Source of the DNA: Chryseosolibacter indicum
GTDB taxonomy: Bacteria; Bacteroidota; Bacteroidia; Cytophagales; Cyclobacteriaceae
Assembly (NCBI RefSeq): GCF_018598585.1
Contig: NZ_JAHESD010000009.1
Location: 51,606 to 115,605 of the forward strand
Direction of reading: 5' to 3'
DNA: 64,000 nt
Under the pieces are notes generated by a model that saw only the letters and a list, made by a program, of their open reading frames with translations, was not told the DNA's origin and did not search any database. Below are positions 1 to 8,978 of the stretch, one piece after another. Each line of letters starts with the position of its first letter. The stretch's first letter is position 1. The position numbers and the translations under genes were made by a program.

Positions 1-458
1 TACTATTTACAGGATCTGAAGCCGACCGCATGATAGCAGATACAATCATCAATGGCATGCAGCACCAAGCCATTAATGCCTGCGGCGTAAGCATAGGAGG
101 TCTCGCTGCGCTCGCCTCTTCAGCTTCACTGATGGTATCGCCTGACACAGGGCCCCTACATGTAGCGCAAGCTGTACAGTGTCCCACGGTAGGAATATAC
201 TGGGCTCCTAATGCTATTAACTGGGCACCTCTTAACCGAAGAATTCACAGGCCTGTGATTAGCTGGAAAATGGAATGCCCTTATTGTGGTATCATTCCTA
301 ATGATCCTTATCCCTTTGAGCCATCATCTACAACGTGCAGGCATGAGATATCATTCGTGAGAGATATAACTGTTGATCAAGTTTACAGGGCAGCGGAAGA
401 ATTGTTACAAACATCGATGGATAAAAAAGTGAGGCAGAAGGAATTTGTATATCATTAA
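1..458 (+). CDS. Glycosyltransferase family 9 (heptosyltransferase-like), C-terminal part
   Basis: The reading frame is open to the left edge, so the start lies outside the window. The visible 150 or so residues contain the GT9 signature SPDTGPLHVAQAV followed by CPTVGIYW, the loop that in GT-B heptosyltransferases binds the nucleotide-sugar. Two cysteines in MECPYCGI and one in TTCRHE are an unusual addition near the C-terminus. GT9 enzymes add heptose or related sugars to lipopolysaccharide core or surface glycans at the cytoplasmic face of the membrane. A second glycosyltransferase follows 12 bp downstream, so the two are probably co-transcribed. The first in-frame ATG visible, at 30, is internal. 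The exact sugar substrate cannot be inferred. Confidence 0.8.
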   Translation, partial: LFTGSEADRMIADTIINGMQHQAINACGVSIGGLAALASSASLMVSPDTGPLHVAQAVQCPTVGIYWAPNAINWAPLNRRIHRPVISWKMECPYCGIIPNDPYPFEPSSTTCRHEISFVRDITVDQVYRAAEELLQTSMDKKVRQKEFVYH

Positions 459-470
459 TGAAACAACAAC

Positions 471-1475
471 ATGACTGAGAGAAGTAATCTGAGAGTTTTA
501 ACATGGCACATACACGGTAGTTATTTATATTACCTTACACAAACCCCCTGTACGTTTTATCTTCCTCACAAAAACAGTAAGGAAGAAGGATATGGGGCAA
601 GAACACCGAGCTTTCCATGGGGTGATAATGTGATAAGCGTGCCTGCTGAGGAAGTAAAGAATCTTGAATTTGATGTTATACTCTTCCAATCAAAAAAGAA
701 CTATACGCACGACCAGTATGAAATTTTAAGTGATAAGCAACGTGCTCTTCCTAAGATATATCTCGAGCATGATCCTCCACGTGAGGTACCAACAGACACC
801 AAACATGTGGTAGACGATCCAAATACCTTACTTGCTCACGTTACACACTTCAACAGACTAATGTGGGATAATAATAGTTCTCCGACAACAGTGATTGAGC
901 ATGGCGTGGTTGACCCCGGGTATTTATATAAAGGTACACTTGATAAAGGTATCGTGGTTATCAACGGTATCGTTAAGCGAGGAAGACGTCTCGGATTAGA
1001 CGTATTTAAAAAAGTAAGAGAAGAAATTCCGTTGGACATTGTAGGAATGGGTTCAGAAGAAGTTGGAGGACTAGGGGATATTAACAACAGGAAGCTTCCC
1101 GAACTAATTTCTCAATACAGGTTTTTCTTTAATCCAATCCGTTATACCAGTCTCGGGCTTTCCGTTTGTGAAGCGATGATGGCTGGCCTGCCCATTGTCG
1201 GATTGGCTACAACCGAGATGTCTATAACAGTAACCAATGGCCAATCGGGGTATATATCAACTGATGTTGATTTTCTTATCGAGAAGATGAAGATGTTGCT
1301 TAATAATCCTGACAAGGCACAAACACTTTCGCAGGGTGCAAGAGAAACAGCACTCCAGAAATTCAACATGAAGCGTTTTACTAATGACTGGCTTAAGATT
1401 TTCCACCAGGTAGTTAACAAAACGTATGTAAACAATAACATAACAGAAAGTATTTACAGCGAATCTGAACCATAA
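471..1475 (+). CDS. Glycosyltransferase, GT-B fold (GT4/group 1 type)
   Basis: This 334-residue protein has the C-terminal half of a group 1 glycosyltransferase: a region around residues 160-200 resembling the start of the second Rossmann domain (VINGIVKRGRRLGLDVF) and the donor-binding segment near 222-240, LSVCEAMMAGLPIVG, with the conserved glutamate and GLP turn. The N-terminal half is divergent, so the acceptor is not predictable. It lies 12 bp after the GT9 gene and 7 bp before an SDR, an operon arrangement that points to synthesis of one surface glycan. No signal peptide or membrane segment is visible, consistent with cytoplasmic action. Confidence 0.8.
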   Translation: MTERSNLRVLTWHIHGSYLYYLTQTPCTFYLPHKNSKEEGYGARTPSFPWGDNVISVPAEEVKNLEFDVILFQSKKNYTHDQYEILSDKQRALPKIYLEHDPPREVPTDTKHVVDDPNTLLAHVTHFNRLMWDNNSSPTTVIEHGVVDPGYLYKGTLDKGIVVINGIVKRGRRLGLDVFKKVREEIPLDIVGMGSEEVGGLGDINNRKLPELISQYRFFFNPIRYTSLGLSVCEAMMAGLPIVGLATTEMSITVTNGQSGYISTDVDFLIEKMKMLLNNPDKAQTLSQGARETALQKFNMKRFTNDWLKIFHQVVNKTYVNNNITESIYSESEP

Positions 1476-1482
1476 ATAAATT

Positions 1483-2217
1483 ATGAAACAATTAAATACA
1501 ATTGAAGGAAAAGTAATACTCGTAACAGGAGCTGCCCGGGGCCTAGGCGCAGCTATATGTCGCATTTTGTCTGAAGATGGCGCTATTATGATTGCCACAG
1601 ACGTAAATGCATCTTTGCTGGAAAAGACTGTTAACGAAATTACTTCTCAGGGCAAGAAGGCTTATGGCTATACTTTAAACGTTACTGATGAAAATAATGT
1701 AGAGGAAACAGTTAAGAAGATAGTGAACGACCACGGCAAAATTGATGTAATTGTTAACAATGCCGGTGTTGACTATACAAAATCAATTGAAGAGTTATCG
1801 TATAAAGAATGGAGGCAGGTAATAGATGTTAACCTTACAGGACCATTCATTGTAACCAAAGCTGTTTATCCGTACATGAAGAAAAATGGTAGTGGCCATA
1901 TTATTAACATAACTTCGACGGCTTCAAAAAGAGCGTGGCCAAATGCTTCCGCATATCATGCAAGTAAGTGGGGTCTTTCAGGCTTCAGCCATGCTATTCA
2001 CTCAGAAGCGAGAAAAGATAAAATTAAAGTAACAGCACTTGTTGCCGGTGGTATGCAAACTCCGTTCTTATTAGATCGCTTCCCTGACATTGATCTGAAC
2101 CTGCTGCAGAACCCCGAAAACGTAGCTGAATCAATACGTTATGTATTAACTCAACCAAACGGCAGCGTAATTCCAGAGCTTATGGTTATACCAATGACAG
2201 AAACATCATGGCCTTAA
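1483..2217 (+). CDS. Short-chain dehydrogenase/reductase (SDR)
   Basis: A classical SDR of 244 residues. The cofactor motif TGAARGLG follows the first beta strand, NNAG (VNNAGVDY) is present, and the catalytic Ser-Tyr-Lys set appears as ITSTAS followed by AYHASK. An aspartate after the second strand (ATDVNA) favours NAD(H) over NADP(H); this is inference. It starts 7 bp after the glycosyltransferase gene, and a strong terminator follows its stop, so it closes the first transcription unit. The location suggests modification of a sugar or a stress-related carbonyl; the substrate is unknown. Confidence 0.88.
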   Translation: MKQLNTIEGKVILVTGAARGLGAAICRILSEDGAIMIATDVNASLLEKTVNEITSQGKKAYGYTLNVTDENNVEETVKKIVNDHGKIDVIVNNAGVDYTKSIEELSYKEWRQVIDVNLTGPFIVTKAVYPYMKKNGSGHIINITSTASKRAWPNASAYHASKWGLSGFSHAIHSEARKDKIKVTALVAGGMQTPFLLDRFPDIDLNLLQNPENVAESIRYVLTQPNGSVIPELMVIPMTETSWP

Positions 2218-2249
2218 TCGGCTAGAGAATTAATTGCTCAATTTCTAGC

Positions 2250-2294
2250 ATCAGGCCTGTAATAATCTTCGGATTGTTACAGGCCTGATTTTTT
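2250..2294 (+). terminator. Rho-independent terminator
   Basis: A perfect 13-bp stem (ATCAGGCCTGTAA at 2250-2262 pairing with TTACAGGCCTGAT at 2277-2289) is followed directly by a T tract. It lies 33 bp after the SDR stop and ends the GT9-GT4-SDR unit. Confidence 0.92.
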
Positions 2295-2334
2295 CTATAC
2301 ACCTCTGTCCATATAAGACTACTTACTAAACGAT

Positions 2335-3135
2335 ATGAAATCTATTCATATACTTATACCTACTTATAAAAGATTAAAAGCACTAGCAGTAACGTTAACC
2401 AGCTTGTGTTATCAAAAAGAAAACGATTTCGATATTATTGTGTCAGATCAATCCCCTGATGACGAAATCTATAAAGACAATTCGGTACAAACAGCAATTA
2501 GGCTTTTAGAACTGAGAGGAGTAAAAACAAGCATTCTTAAAAATCTACCTCCTCGCGGCATGGCACAGCAACGGCAATTTTTACTTGATCAATCCGCTGC
2601 ACCTTATGTTCTCTTTCTCGATGACGACTTAATTCTTGAACCTTATGTAGTACAGGTAATGAAAGAGACAATAGAAAGAGAAGGCTGCGGATTTGTAGGC
2701 TCTGCCGTGATTGGATTAAGTTATCTCAATGTAGTTCGTCCGCACGAACAACACATTGAACTTTGGGATAAAGTTCAACCGGAAGATGTTCTGCCGGGCA
2801 CTAGTGAATGGCAACGCTACAAATTACATAATGCTGCTAATGTATATCACGTACAACAAAATTTAAAAGCTGATCCGTCCACACCAATCAGCTACAAGGT
2901 AGCCTGGGTTGGAGGTTGTGTTATGTACGATGCGCAAAAGCTTGCTGATGTAGGTGGATTTAATTTCTGGGAGAAACTTCCGGAACGTCACTGTGGTGAA
3001 GATGTCCTTGCTCAATTAAGGGTAATGAAGAAACATGGTGGATGTGGTATACTGCCTACAGGGGTATACCACCAGGAATTGGAGACTACCGTTCCTGACA
3101 GAACAATAAATGCTCCTGAAGTCCTTGCTATTTAA
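2335..3135 (+). CDS. Glycosyltransferase family 2
   Basis: A GT-A fold enzyme of 266 residues. It begins with the typical strand IHILIPTYKR and carries the metal-binding acidic motif LFLDDD near residues 94-98. The later GGCVMYDAQKL and CGEDVLAQLR segments match the acceptor-side region, with the ED pair as probable catalytic base. It is separated from the SDR by a terminator and therefore has its own promoter, but its position suggests that it acts in the same glycan pathway. No membrane segments are visible. The sugar donor is not predictable. Confidence 0.85.
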   Translation: MKSIHILIPTYKRLKALAVTLTSLCYQKENDFDIIVSDQSPDDEIYKDNSVQTAIRLLELRGVKTSILKNLPPRGMAQQRQFLLDQSAAPYVLFLDDDLILEPYVVQVMKETIEREGCGFVGSAVIGLSYLNVVRPHEQHIELWDKVQPEDVLPGTSEWQRYKLHNAANVYHVQQNLKADPSTPISYKVAWVGGCVMYDAQKLADVGGFNFWEKLPERHCGEDVLAQLRVMKKHGGCGILPTGVYHQELETTVPDRTINAPEVLAI

Positions 3136-3534
3136 GCAAGACGAAAAATAGGTAGCAAAAGAGAGTGATACGAGACATAGCTTGCCATTTACTAAATGGC
3201 AACAACTACTCTTTTATCTCTCACTTTACATACATGTATTTACCTCCCTTATATAACAAGTTTCTTTATTTACTTCGATTTACACATTACCAGTTGTTCT
3301 TGATACATCCATCTTGATAAAATACGTCCTGGCGCGCAGCAAGACTGTTGACAATTTTAGAAAGAACAATTCTTATTCAACGATGTTACTAAACATATAA
3401 AGAAATAAGTAATACACCTGAATGGAATGATAATTTCAGTAAGGGTGATTCTTTACATGGTTATAGCAATTACAATTGGACATAGTAAAACTGCAAGGCA
3501 ACAATAAATCATTAGAAACAAAATAAGGAAATGT
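3136..3534. other. Non-coding gap with one stem-loop
   Basis: About 400 bp without a credible gene. A 9-bp perfect hairpin (TTGCCATTT at 3182-3190, AAATGGCAA at 3194-3202) with a 3-nt loop lies 47 bp after the GT2 stop and may terminate it, although no clean T tract follows. The rest probably carries the promoter of the aldo/keto reductase operon; no motif is convincing. Confidence 0.5.
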
Positions 3535-4401
3535 ATGAAAGCAACTTTCGAAAAAACTTTTACGATCGGCAATGATCTTACTGTAAACAGAATGGGTTAT
3601 GGCGCAATGCGTATAACCGGCGATGGTATCTGGGGTCCTCCAAAAGATCGCGAGGAAGCAATAAGAGTCTTAAAGCGAGCAGTAGAACTAGGTATTAACT
3701 TTATTGATACTGCAGATAGCTATGGTCCGCATATATCAGAAGAGCTGATAGCTGAAGCGTTACACCCTTACACGAAGGGTCTTATAATTGCTACCAAAGG
3801 AGGCCTTACACGTACAGGTCCTAACCAGTGGCCAATTAACTCACATCCTGATCATCTTACCAAGGCATTAGAAGGAAGTCTTAAACGTTTAAAGCTTGAC
3901 AAAATAGATTTGTATCAACTGCACCGGGTAGATCCAAAGGTGCCGTTTGAAGACACAATGAACTTTTTAAAACAGGCTCAGCAAAATGGACTAATAAAAC
4001 ACATTGGCCTTTCTGAAGTAAGTGTTGAAGAAGTTAAAAAGGCACAGGACTTCGTAGAAATTGTATCGGTTCAAAACATGTATAGTGTAGATAACAGAAA
4101 GTGGGAATCAGTACTTGAATATTGTGAGGATAACAACATGGCCTTCATACCATGGTACCCACTCAATGCAGGTAACGTAAAAGCACTAGAGAAACTTGGA
4201 AAAATAGCGCAGAAGCATAATGCAACTGCCCATCAGGTGGCCTTAAGCTGGCTATTACATCACTCTCCCAATATCCTATTGATTCCGGGCACATCCAGCG
4301 TAAAGCATCTTGAAGAGAATTTTAAAGCAAAAGACATTTCCCTCTCTGAGGAGGATATTGTAGAACTTGAAGAATTACAAACCACTGAAATAACAAAATA
4401 G
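3535..4401 (+). CDS. Aldo/keto reductase
   Basis: A 288-residue (beta/alpha)8 oxidoreductase. The catalytic residues of the superfamily are recognisable: Asp and Tyr in FIDTADSYG, Lys in IIATKGG and His in LYQLHRVD. The NADPH-binding C-terminal segment IPGTSSVKHLEEN is also present. Family members reduce aldehydes and ketones with NADPH. The gene stops 2 bp before an aldehyde dehydrogenase, so the two form an operon that could dispose of reactive aldehydes by reduction and by oxidation. The physiological substrate is not evident. Confidence 0.9.
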   Translation: MKATFEKTFTIGNDLTVNRMGYGAMRITGDGIWGPPKDREEAIRVLKRAVELGINFIDTADSYGPHISEELIAEALHPYTKGLIIATKGGLTRTGPNQWPINSHPDHLTKALEGSLKRLKLDKIDLYQLHRVDPKVPFEDTMNFLKQAQQNGLIKHIGLSEVSVEEVKKAQDFVEIVSVQNMYSVDNRKWESVLEYCEDNNMAFIPWYPLNAGNVKALEKLGKIAQKHNATAHQVALSWLLHHSPNILLIPGTSSVKHLEENFKAKDISLSEEDIVELEELQTTEITK

Positions 4402-4403
4402 TT

Positions 4404-5888
4404 ATGGTAGCAAGCGAAGTTAGAAACGATGTGGCCCTATACGACAACCTGAACAAACAGTTTATCGATGGTCAATGGATAGATGGGAGCGAAGATGATC
4501 AACTGGAAGTGCATAATCCTTTTGATAACTCAGTGATAGCTACTTTTAAAAGCGTAGGCAAAAAAGATGTAGATAACGCTTTTCAGGTAGCCAAAGAAAG
4601 GCAAAGAAAATGGGCCGACGAACTACCTACAACAAAGCGTGATATACTGATAAAGGCAGCACAAATTCTGATGCAAAGGAAAGATGAAGCCGTAGACTGG
4701 CTCATCAAAGAAGTAGGAAGCACTTATGTAAAAGCTAATGTTGAAGTAACACAAACATACAACATGCTACTCGAAGCTTCCTCCTATCCTACCCGATTGA
4801 ACGGCTTAATTATCCCTTCTCTAACACCAGGAAAAGAAAGCTATGTATTTCGTAAGCCCTTAGGTGTAATAGCGGTAATAAGCCCATGGAATTTTCCGAT
4901 GTATCTTTCCATGCGTTCCATTGCACCAGCGATCGCCTGTGGCAACACGGTTGTAGTAAAACCAGCTTCTCAATCACCGGTAACCGGAGGTACATTTATG
5001 GCGAAAGTATTGGAGGAAGCAGGGCTACCCCCGGGTGTATTAAATATTGTTACAGGTAGATCGAGCGTTATCGGAGACTATTTTACAGGTCACCCTGTTT
5101 CTAAACTCGTCTCCTTTACAGGTTCAACGCCTGTGGGCAAAAATATAGGGAAGATTGGTGGAGAAGGCCTTAAGAAATTAGCGCTTGAACTTGGTGGAAA
5201 CAATCCATTTATCATTCTTGATGACGCCAATGTAGATCTTGCTGTCAAAGCAGCAATCTTTGGAAGATTTATGCACCAGGCTGAAATATGCATGTCTACC
5301 AACCGCATTCTTATTCATAAAAATATATTTGAAGAATTTAAGGAGAAGTTTATTGCCAAGGCATCGTCACTCAAGTATGGTGATCCAAGAAATGAAGACA
5401 TTGCCATAGGACCGCTCATTGACAACAAAGCAGTGAAACGCGTGCTTGATCTTATTGACCGTTCTGTGAAAGCAGGAGCTAAATTGGAAATTGGAGGAAA
5501 GGCACAAGGTAATGTACTCCAGCCAACAATTCTTTCTAACGTAACGAAAGACACACCAATCTTCAAGGAAGAAGTATTTGGCCCTGCTGTAGGATTGATA
5601 TCTTTCAGCAACGACGATGAGGCTATTGAACTTGCCAACGCAACAGAATTTGGACTGAGCGGTGCACTGCATACAACAAATCTTCAACGCGGAATAAGGG
5701 TAGCGCGTGAAGTAGAAACAGGAATGATCCATATTAATGACCAATCAGTAAACGACGAACCAAACACACCGTTTGGAGGTGAAAAACAATCAGGTGTTGG
5801 ACGTTTCGGCAATGATTTCATCATAGAAGAAATGACCACCGTTCAATGGGTAAGTGTTCAAATGACACCGCGAAACTACCCGATCTAA
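4404..5888 (+). CDS. NAD(P)+-dependent aldehyde dehydrogenase
   Basis: A full-length ALDH of 494 residues. Seen in order: the cofactor region ISPWNFPMYLSMRS and VVVKPAS, the Rossmann motif FTGSTPVGKNIG, the general-base glutamate in LELGGNNPF, the catalytic cysteine in HQAEICMS, and the C-terminal EEVFGPAVG and NDEPNTPFGGEKQSGVGRFG. It oxidises aldehydes to acids, and the motif spelling is nearest to benzaldehyde/vanillin-type ALDHs, which is only suggestive. It is the second gene of the AKR-ALDH operon and is followed by a terminator. Confidence 0.92.
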   Translation: MVASEVRNDVALYDNLNKQFIDGQWIDGSEDDQLEVHNPFDNSVIATFKSVGKKDVDNAFQVAKERQRKWADELPTTKRDILIKAAQILMQRKDEAVDWLIKEVGSTYVKANVEVTQTYNMLLEASSYPTRLNGLIIPSLTPGKESYVFRKPLGVIAVISPWNFPMYLSMRSIAPAIACGNTVVVKPASQSPVTGGTFMAKVLEEAGLPPGVLNIVTGRSSVIGDYFTGHPVSKLVSFTGSTPVGKNIGKIGGEGLKKLALELGGNNPFIILDDANVDLAVKAAIFGRFMHQAEICMSTNRILIHKNIFEEFKEKFIAKASSLKYGDPRNEDIAIGPLIDNKAVKRVLDLIDRSVKAGAKLEIGGKAQGNVLQPTILSNVTKDTPIFKEEVFGPAVGLISFSNDDEAIELANATEFGLSGALHTTNLQRGIRVAREVETGMIHINDQSVNDEPNTPFGGEKQSGVGRFGNDFIIEEMTTVQWVSVQMTPRNYPI

Positions 5889-5911
5889 CGGAAAGAATTC
5901 AATTATGGAAA

Positions 5912-5954
5912 GCAGTAAGAGCGAGATTCTATTCTCACTTCTTACTGCTTTTTT
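5912..5954 (+). terminator. Rho-independent terminator
   Basis: Arms GCAGTAAGAGCGAG (5912-5925) and CTCACTTCTTACTGC (5934-5948) pair with minor imperfections and are followed by six T. It ends the AKR-ALDH operon and overlaps the longest open frame of the downstream gene, which helps fix that gene's start at 5980. Confidence 0.85.
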
Positions 5955-5979
5955 GTATCATTGTTTTCTAAGCATCACC

Positions 5980-6561
5980 ATGGACACGTTATTCCCTATA
6001 AATCCCGTTACACCTGAAGGTTTTTCATACATACCTGAGTTTTTATCAATGGCAGAAGAAGAAAAACTTCTTCATGAAATAAAGGAAGTACAGTTACACA
6101 CCTTTCAGTTCCAAGGGTATGAAGCAAAAAGAAAGGTAAAGAGCTTTGGCTACGATTATAACTTCAATCAAAGGTCTATTACCAAGGGAGAACCTATTCC
6201 AGAGGGATTTGACTTCCTCCTACAAAAAATATCCGACAAGTTAAATATCGACAAAGAACGTTTTGCTGAACTCCTGGTCACAGAATATCCAGTAGGTTCA
6301 GTAATTAACTGGCACCGTGATGCACCACCTTTTGAACTCATTGCAGGTATTTCGCTTTCATCAGACTGCACTTTTCGCCTACGTCCTTATGACAAAGAAA
6401 AGCAAGGAAGAAAATCAATTATCTCACTTCCTGTAAAGAGGCGCTCTTTATACGTTATTGATGGGGCATCACGGAGTGAGTGGGAGCACAGTATTACCCC
6501 CGTTAAAGCCGTTCGATATTCAATTACCCTTCGTACGTTAAGAAATGATGCACAGCATTGA
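5980..6561 (+). CDS. alkB: AlkB-type 2-oxoglutarate/Fe(II)-dependent dioxygenase
   Basis: A 193-residue AlkB family protein. The iron ligands are His and Asp in NWHRDAPPFE and a later His in EWEHSITP; the oxoglutarate-binding arginines follow in RYSITLRTLR. These enzymes repair alkylated bases in DNA or RNA by oxidative demethylation; some members act on proteins. The open frame extends to an ATG at 5905, but that stretch contains a terminator hairpin and encodes an implausible leader, so 5980 is chosen (the protein then begins MDTLFPINP). It stands alone between the ALDH operon and the protease gene. Confidence 0.88.
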   Translation: MDTLFPINPVTPEGFSYIPEFLSMAEEEKLLHEIKEVQLHTFQFQGYEAKRKVKSFGYDYNFNQRSITKGEPIPEGFDFLLQKISDKLNIDKERFAELLVTEYPVGSVINWHRDAPPFELIAGISLSSDCTFRLRPYDKEKQGRKSIISLPVKRRSLYVIDGASRSEWEHSITPVKAVRYSITLRTLRNDAQH

Positions 6562-6580
6562 TAAGAATAAGGTATTCTTA
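6562..6580. other. Short stem-loop after alkB
   Basis: TAAGAATA (6562-6569) and TATTCTTA (6573-6580) form a perfect 8-bp AT-rich hairpin with a 3-nt loop immediately after the alkB stop. There is no T tract, so terminator function is uncertain. Confidence 0.35.
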
Positions 6581-6644
6581 AACAACATCTACTTAGAGGG
6601 CATAGAATTATAGCATGAAGCCTTAGAATCTTAATCTATAATCT

Positions 6645-7826
6645 ATGAAAATATTGGGACAACTCCTTATCGCTTTAGTTGGTGGCATAGTCGCCATCTT
6701 TCTCTATAAGAGTTTTGAAAAAGACGATACGTCTGCATCAAACACTATCGTTAATCCATTAGCAAAGCGCACATCATATACTGGTTCATCCGCAGCAGAC
6801 TCGATCAACAATGTGTTTAGCGTTGGTTTTGGAGAAGCTGCAGAAACAACACTAAAGCAAGTAGTGCATATTCGCTCTCGCATTGCAGCCCGAGCACAGC
6901 GAAATCCATTTTACGACTTTTTCGGCGACGAATTCTGGCAGCAACAGTATAAAAATCGTGAATGGCAGGAAGAGCAGTTACAGGAAGCTTCTGGCTCAGG
7001 TGTTATTGTATCTAACGATGGATATATCGTCACCAACAATCACGTTATTGATAATGCGCAGGAAGTAATTGTCTCACTTTCCAGTGGTCGAGATTACAAA
7101 GCAAAAGTTGTGGGTGCTGATCCTTCAACAGACCTTGCTGTTTTGAAAATTGATGAAAGTAATTTACCGGTAGCAAAGCTGGCCAACTCGGATGAAGTAA
7201 GAGTTGGTGATTGGGTGCTAGCTGTAGGAAATCCATTTAACCTGGCCTCTACTGTAACAGCAGGCATAGTAAGTGCAAAAGCACGTAACATTCATATTTT
7301 AAGTGACAACTCTGCAATAGAGTCGTTCATACAAACTGATGCTGCAGTTAACCCAGGCAATAGTGGCGGCGCACTCGTAAACCTAAGAGGAGAACTTGTT
7401 GGCATTAATACTGCCATTGCCACGCCTACCGGAACATTTGCCGGCTATGCCTTCGCTGTTCCCAGCAACATCGTAAAGCGCGTAATGGACGATCTCATCA
7501 AACATGGAGAGGTACAACGAGGATACCTAGGTGTTGTGATACAAGATTTAAACGGACAACTTGCTAAAGAAATGGGACTTGATATCTCTCAAGGTGTTGT
7601 AGTAGCAAACCTGGCACGCAACGGAGCCGCGCAGAAAGCAGGTATCAAAATAAAAGATGTAATTTCAGAAATTAACGGAACAGCAATACAAAGTACACCC
7701 CAGCTTATGGAGATCGTTGCAAGCCACAAACCCGGTGATGTATTGAATGTGACTGTACAAAGAGAAGGAAAGAAAAAAGAAGTTTCTGTAAAGCTACAAG
7801 AAGCAAAAGAGCTGGTGAATTCATAA
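6645..7826 (+). CDS. HtrA/DegP-family trypsin-like serine protease with one PDZ domain
   Basis: A 393-residue periplasmic protease anchored by an N-terminal hydrophobic segment (about residues 5-22). The catalytic triad is visible: His133 in TNNHVID, Asp163 in STDLAVLKI and Ser240 in NPGNSGGAL. A single PDZ domain occupies roughly 290-385; E. coli DegP and DegQ have two, and DegS-like proteins one. Such proteases degrade misfolded envelope proteins or cleave anti-sigma factors. It is a single-gene unit with a terminator built around its stop codon. Confidence 0.92.
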   Translation: MKILGQLLIALVGGIVAIFLYKSFEKDDTSASNTIVNPLAKRTSYTGSSAADSINNVFSVGFGEAAETTLKQVVHIRSRIAARAQRNPFYDFFGDEFWQQQYKNREWQEEQLQEASGSGVIVSNDGYIVTNNHVIDNAQEVIVSLSSGRDYKAKVVGADPSTDLAVLKIDESNLPVAKLANSDEVRVGDWVLAVGNPFNLASTVTAGIVSAKARNIHILSDNSAIESFIQTDAAVNPGNSGGALVNLRGELVGINTAIATPTGTFAGYAFAVPSNIVKRVMDDLIKHGEVQRGYLGVVIQDLNGQLAKEMGLDISQGVVVANLARNGAAQKAGIKIKDVISEINGTAIQSTPQLMEIVASHKPGDVLNVTVQREGKKKEVSVKLQEAKELVNS

Positions 7827-7844
7827 TCACCAGCTCCTCGTTTT
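7809..7844 (+). terminator. Terminator whose loop contains the htrA stop codon
   Basis: A perfect 10-bp stem (GAGCTGGTGA at 7809-7818, TCACCAGCTC at 7827-7836) followed by CTCGTTTT. The TAA stop at 7824-7826 lies in the 8-nt loop, so the last codons of the protease form the left arm. Confidence 0.8.
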
Positions 7845-7869
7845 CCTATTCACTTAAATCAATACTATT

Positions 7870-8958
7870 TTATAAATATTTAAAGTCGAAATCAGGGGAC
7901 ATGTTCTGAACTACCTCGTAAAGTAACTTTACCGTATTTCTTATATCACTTTTTGCTGTTGTCTCAACTGTCGTATGCATGTAGCGCAGCGGTAATGAAA
8001 TCAAAGCAGATGGAATACCAGCTTTCGTATATGCAAATGCATCTGCATCCGTACCACTTTTCTTAGCAGAAACTGAAAGTTGAAAAGGGATATTATTTTC
8101 ACGAGCCGTATTTACAATATATTCCCGAAGCTTATTATGAATTGGCGGCGCCTTTTTGATTACAGGGCCCCTGCCCAGTGCTATGTCTCCCTGCTTTAGT
8201 TCACTTACCAATGGCGTATGTGTTGCATGTGTAACATCCGTTACAATAGCAACATCTGGTTGTATTCTGTTAGACATCATACTCGCTCCGCGCAAGCCAA
8301 CTTCCTCCTGTACAGCATTGACGATGTAAAGCGTGTAAGGTAACTTCACGTCGTTTTCGCGCAAAAGTTTAGCAACATTTGCTATCATATATCCACCCAT
8401 CTTATTATCCTGCCCGCGACCCACAAAGAATCTTTTATTTAAAACGGATAAACCGGATTCATAGGTAATACAATCGCCTATTTGTATGCCTAGCTCTTCT
8501 ACCTCCTTTTTACTTCTACATCCGCAGTCAACGAAAATATTATCAGGGGTGGGTTGTTTTGAAGATGAACGGGTATGAATAGCAGGCCATCCAAAAATTC
8601 CTTTAACAGTACCCGTTTCCGTGCGAATGATCACGCGTTGCGATGGTGCAATACCCGGGTCTATGCCTCCATTCTTTTCAACGTGAAGAAATCCATCTTT
8701 GGTAATAAAATGAACATACCAGGCAATCTCATCTGCATGTGCTTCTATTACCACCTTAAATTTTTGACCCGGATTTATTACTGCAGCAACGTTGCCATAA
8801 GCATCAGTAAAGTAATCATCAATATAAGGTGTAATGTAGTCAAGCCATATTTTCTGGCCGCTCACTTCATTTCCTGATGGGGAAGAATTCTTAATGTACT
8901 GTTTAAGCCATGTTATATCTTCTTTCGAAATTTTAAATGCTGTCTCTGTTGTTATCAT
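7870..8958 (-). CDS. M42 family metallopeptidase (glutamyl/deblocking aminopeptidase type)
   Basis: A cytoplasmic di-zinc aminopeptidase. With the start at 8958 it has 362 residues. Metal and catalytic residues are recognisable: His74 in IEAHADE, Asp184 in GRGQDNKMGG, the Glu pair 218-219 in VQEEVGLRGA, Asp241 in IVTDVTHA and His328 in YMHTTVE. The frame extends to 9000, but that would overlap the upstream DUF421 gene; the ATG at 8958 has AAGAAG just upstream and lies 20 bp after the neighbour's stop. It is third in a minus-strand operon behind two DUF421 genes. M42 enzymes usually form dodecameric cages that trim peptides. Confidence 0.88.
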   Translation of the reverse strand: MITTETAFKISKEDITWLKQYIKNSSPSGNEVSGQKIWLDYITPYIDDYFTDAYGNVAAVINPGQKFKVVIEAHADEIAWYVHFITKDGFLHVEKNGGIDPGIAPSQRVIIRTETGTVKGIFGWPAIHTRSSSKQPTPDNIFVDCGCRSKKEVEELGIQIGDCITYESGLSVLNKRFFVGRGQDNKMGGYMIANVAKLLRENDVKLPYTLYIVNAVQEEVGLRGASMMSNRIQPDVAIVTDVTHATHTPLVSELKQGDIALGRGPVIKKAPPIHNKLREYIVNTARENNIPFQLSVSAKKSGTDADAFAYTKAGIPSALISLPLRYMHTTVETTAKSDIRNTVKLLYEVVQNMSPDFDFKYL

Positions 8959-8978
8959 AACTTCTTTTTTACTCCTCA

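Noticed and set aside
5905..5979. Longer N-terminus for AlkB starting at 5905
   Set aside because: The stretch contains a terminator hairpin with T tract and encodes an unlikely leader; the ATG at 5980 fits the family.
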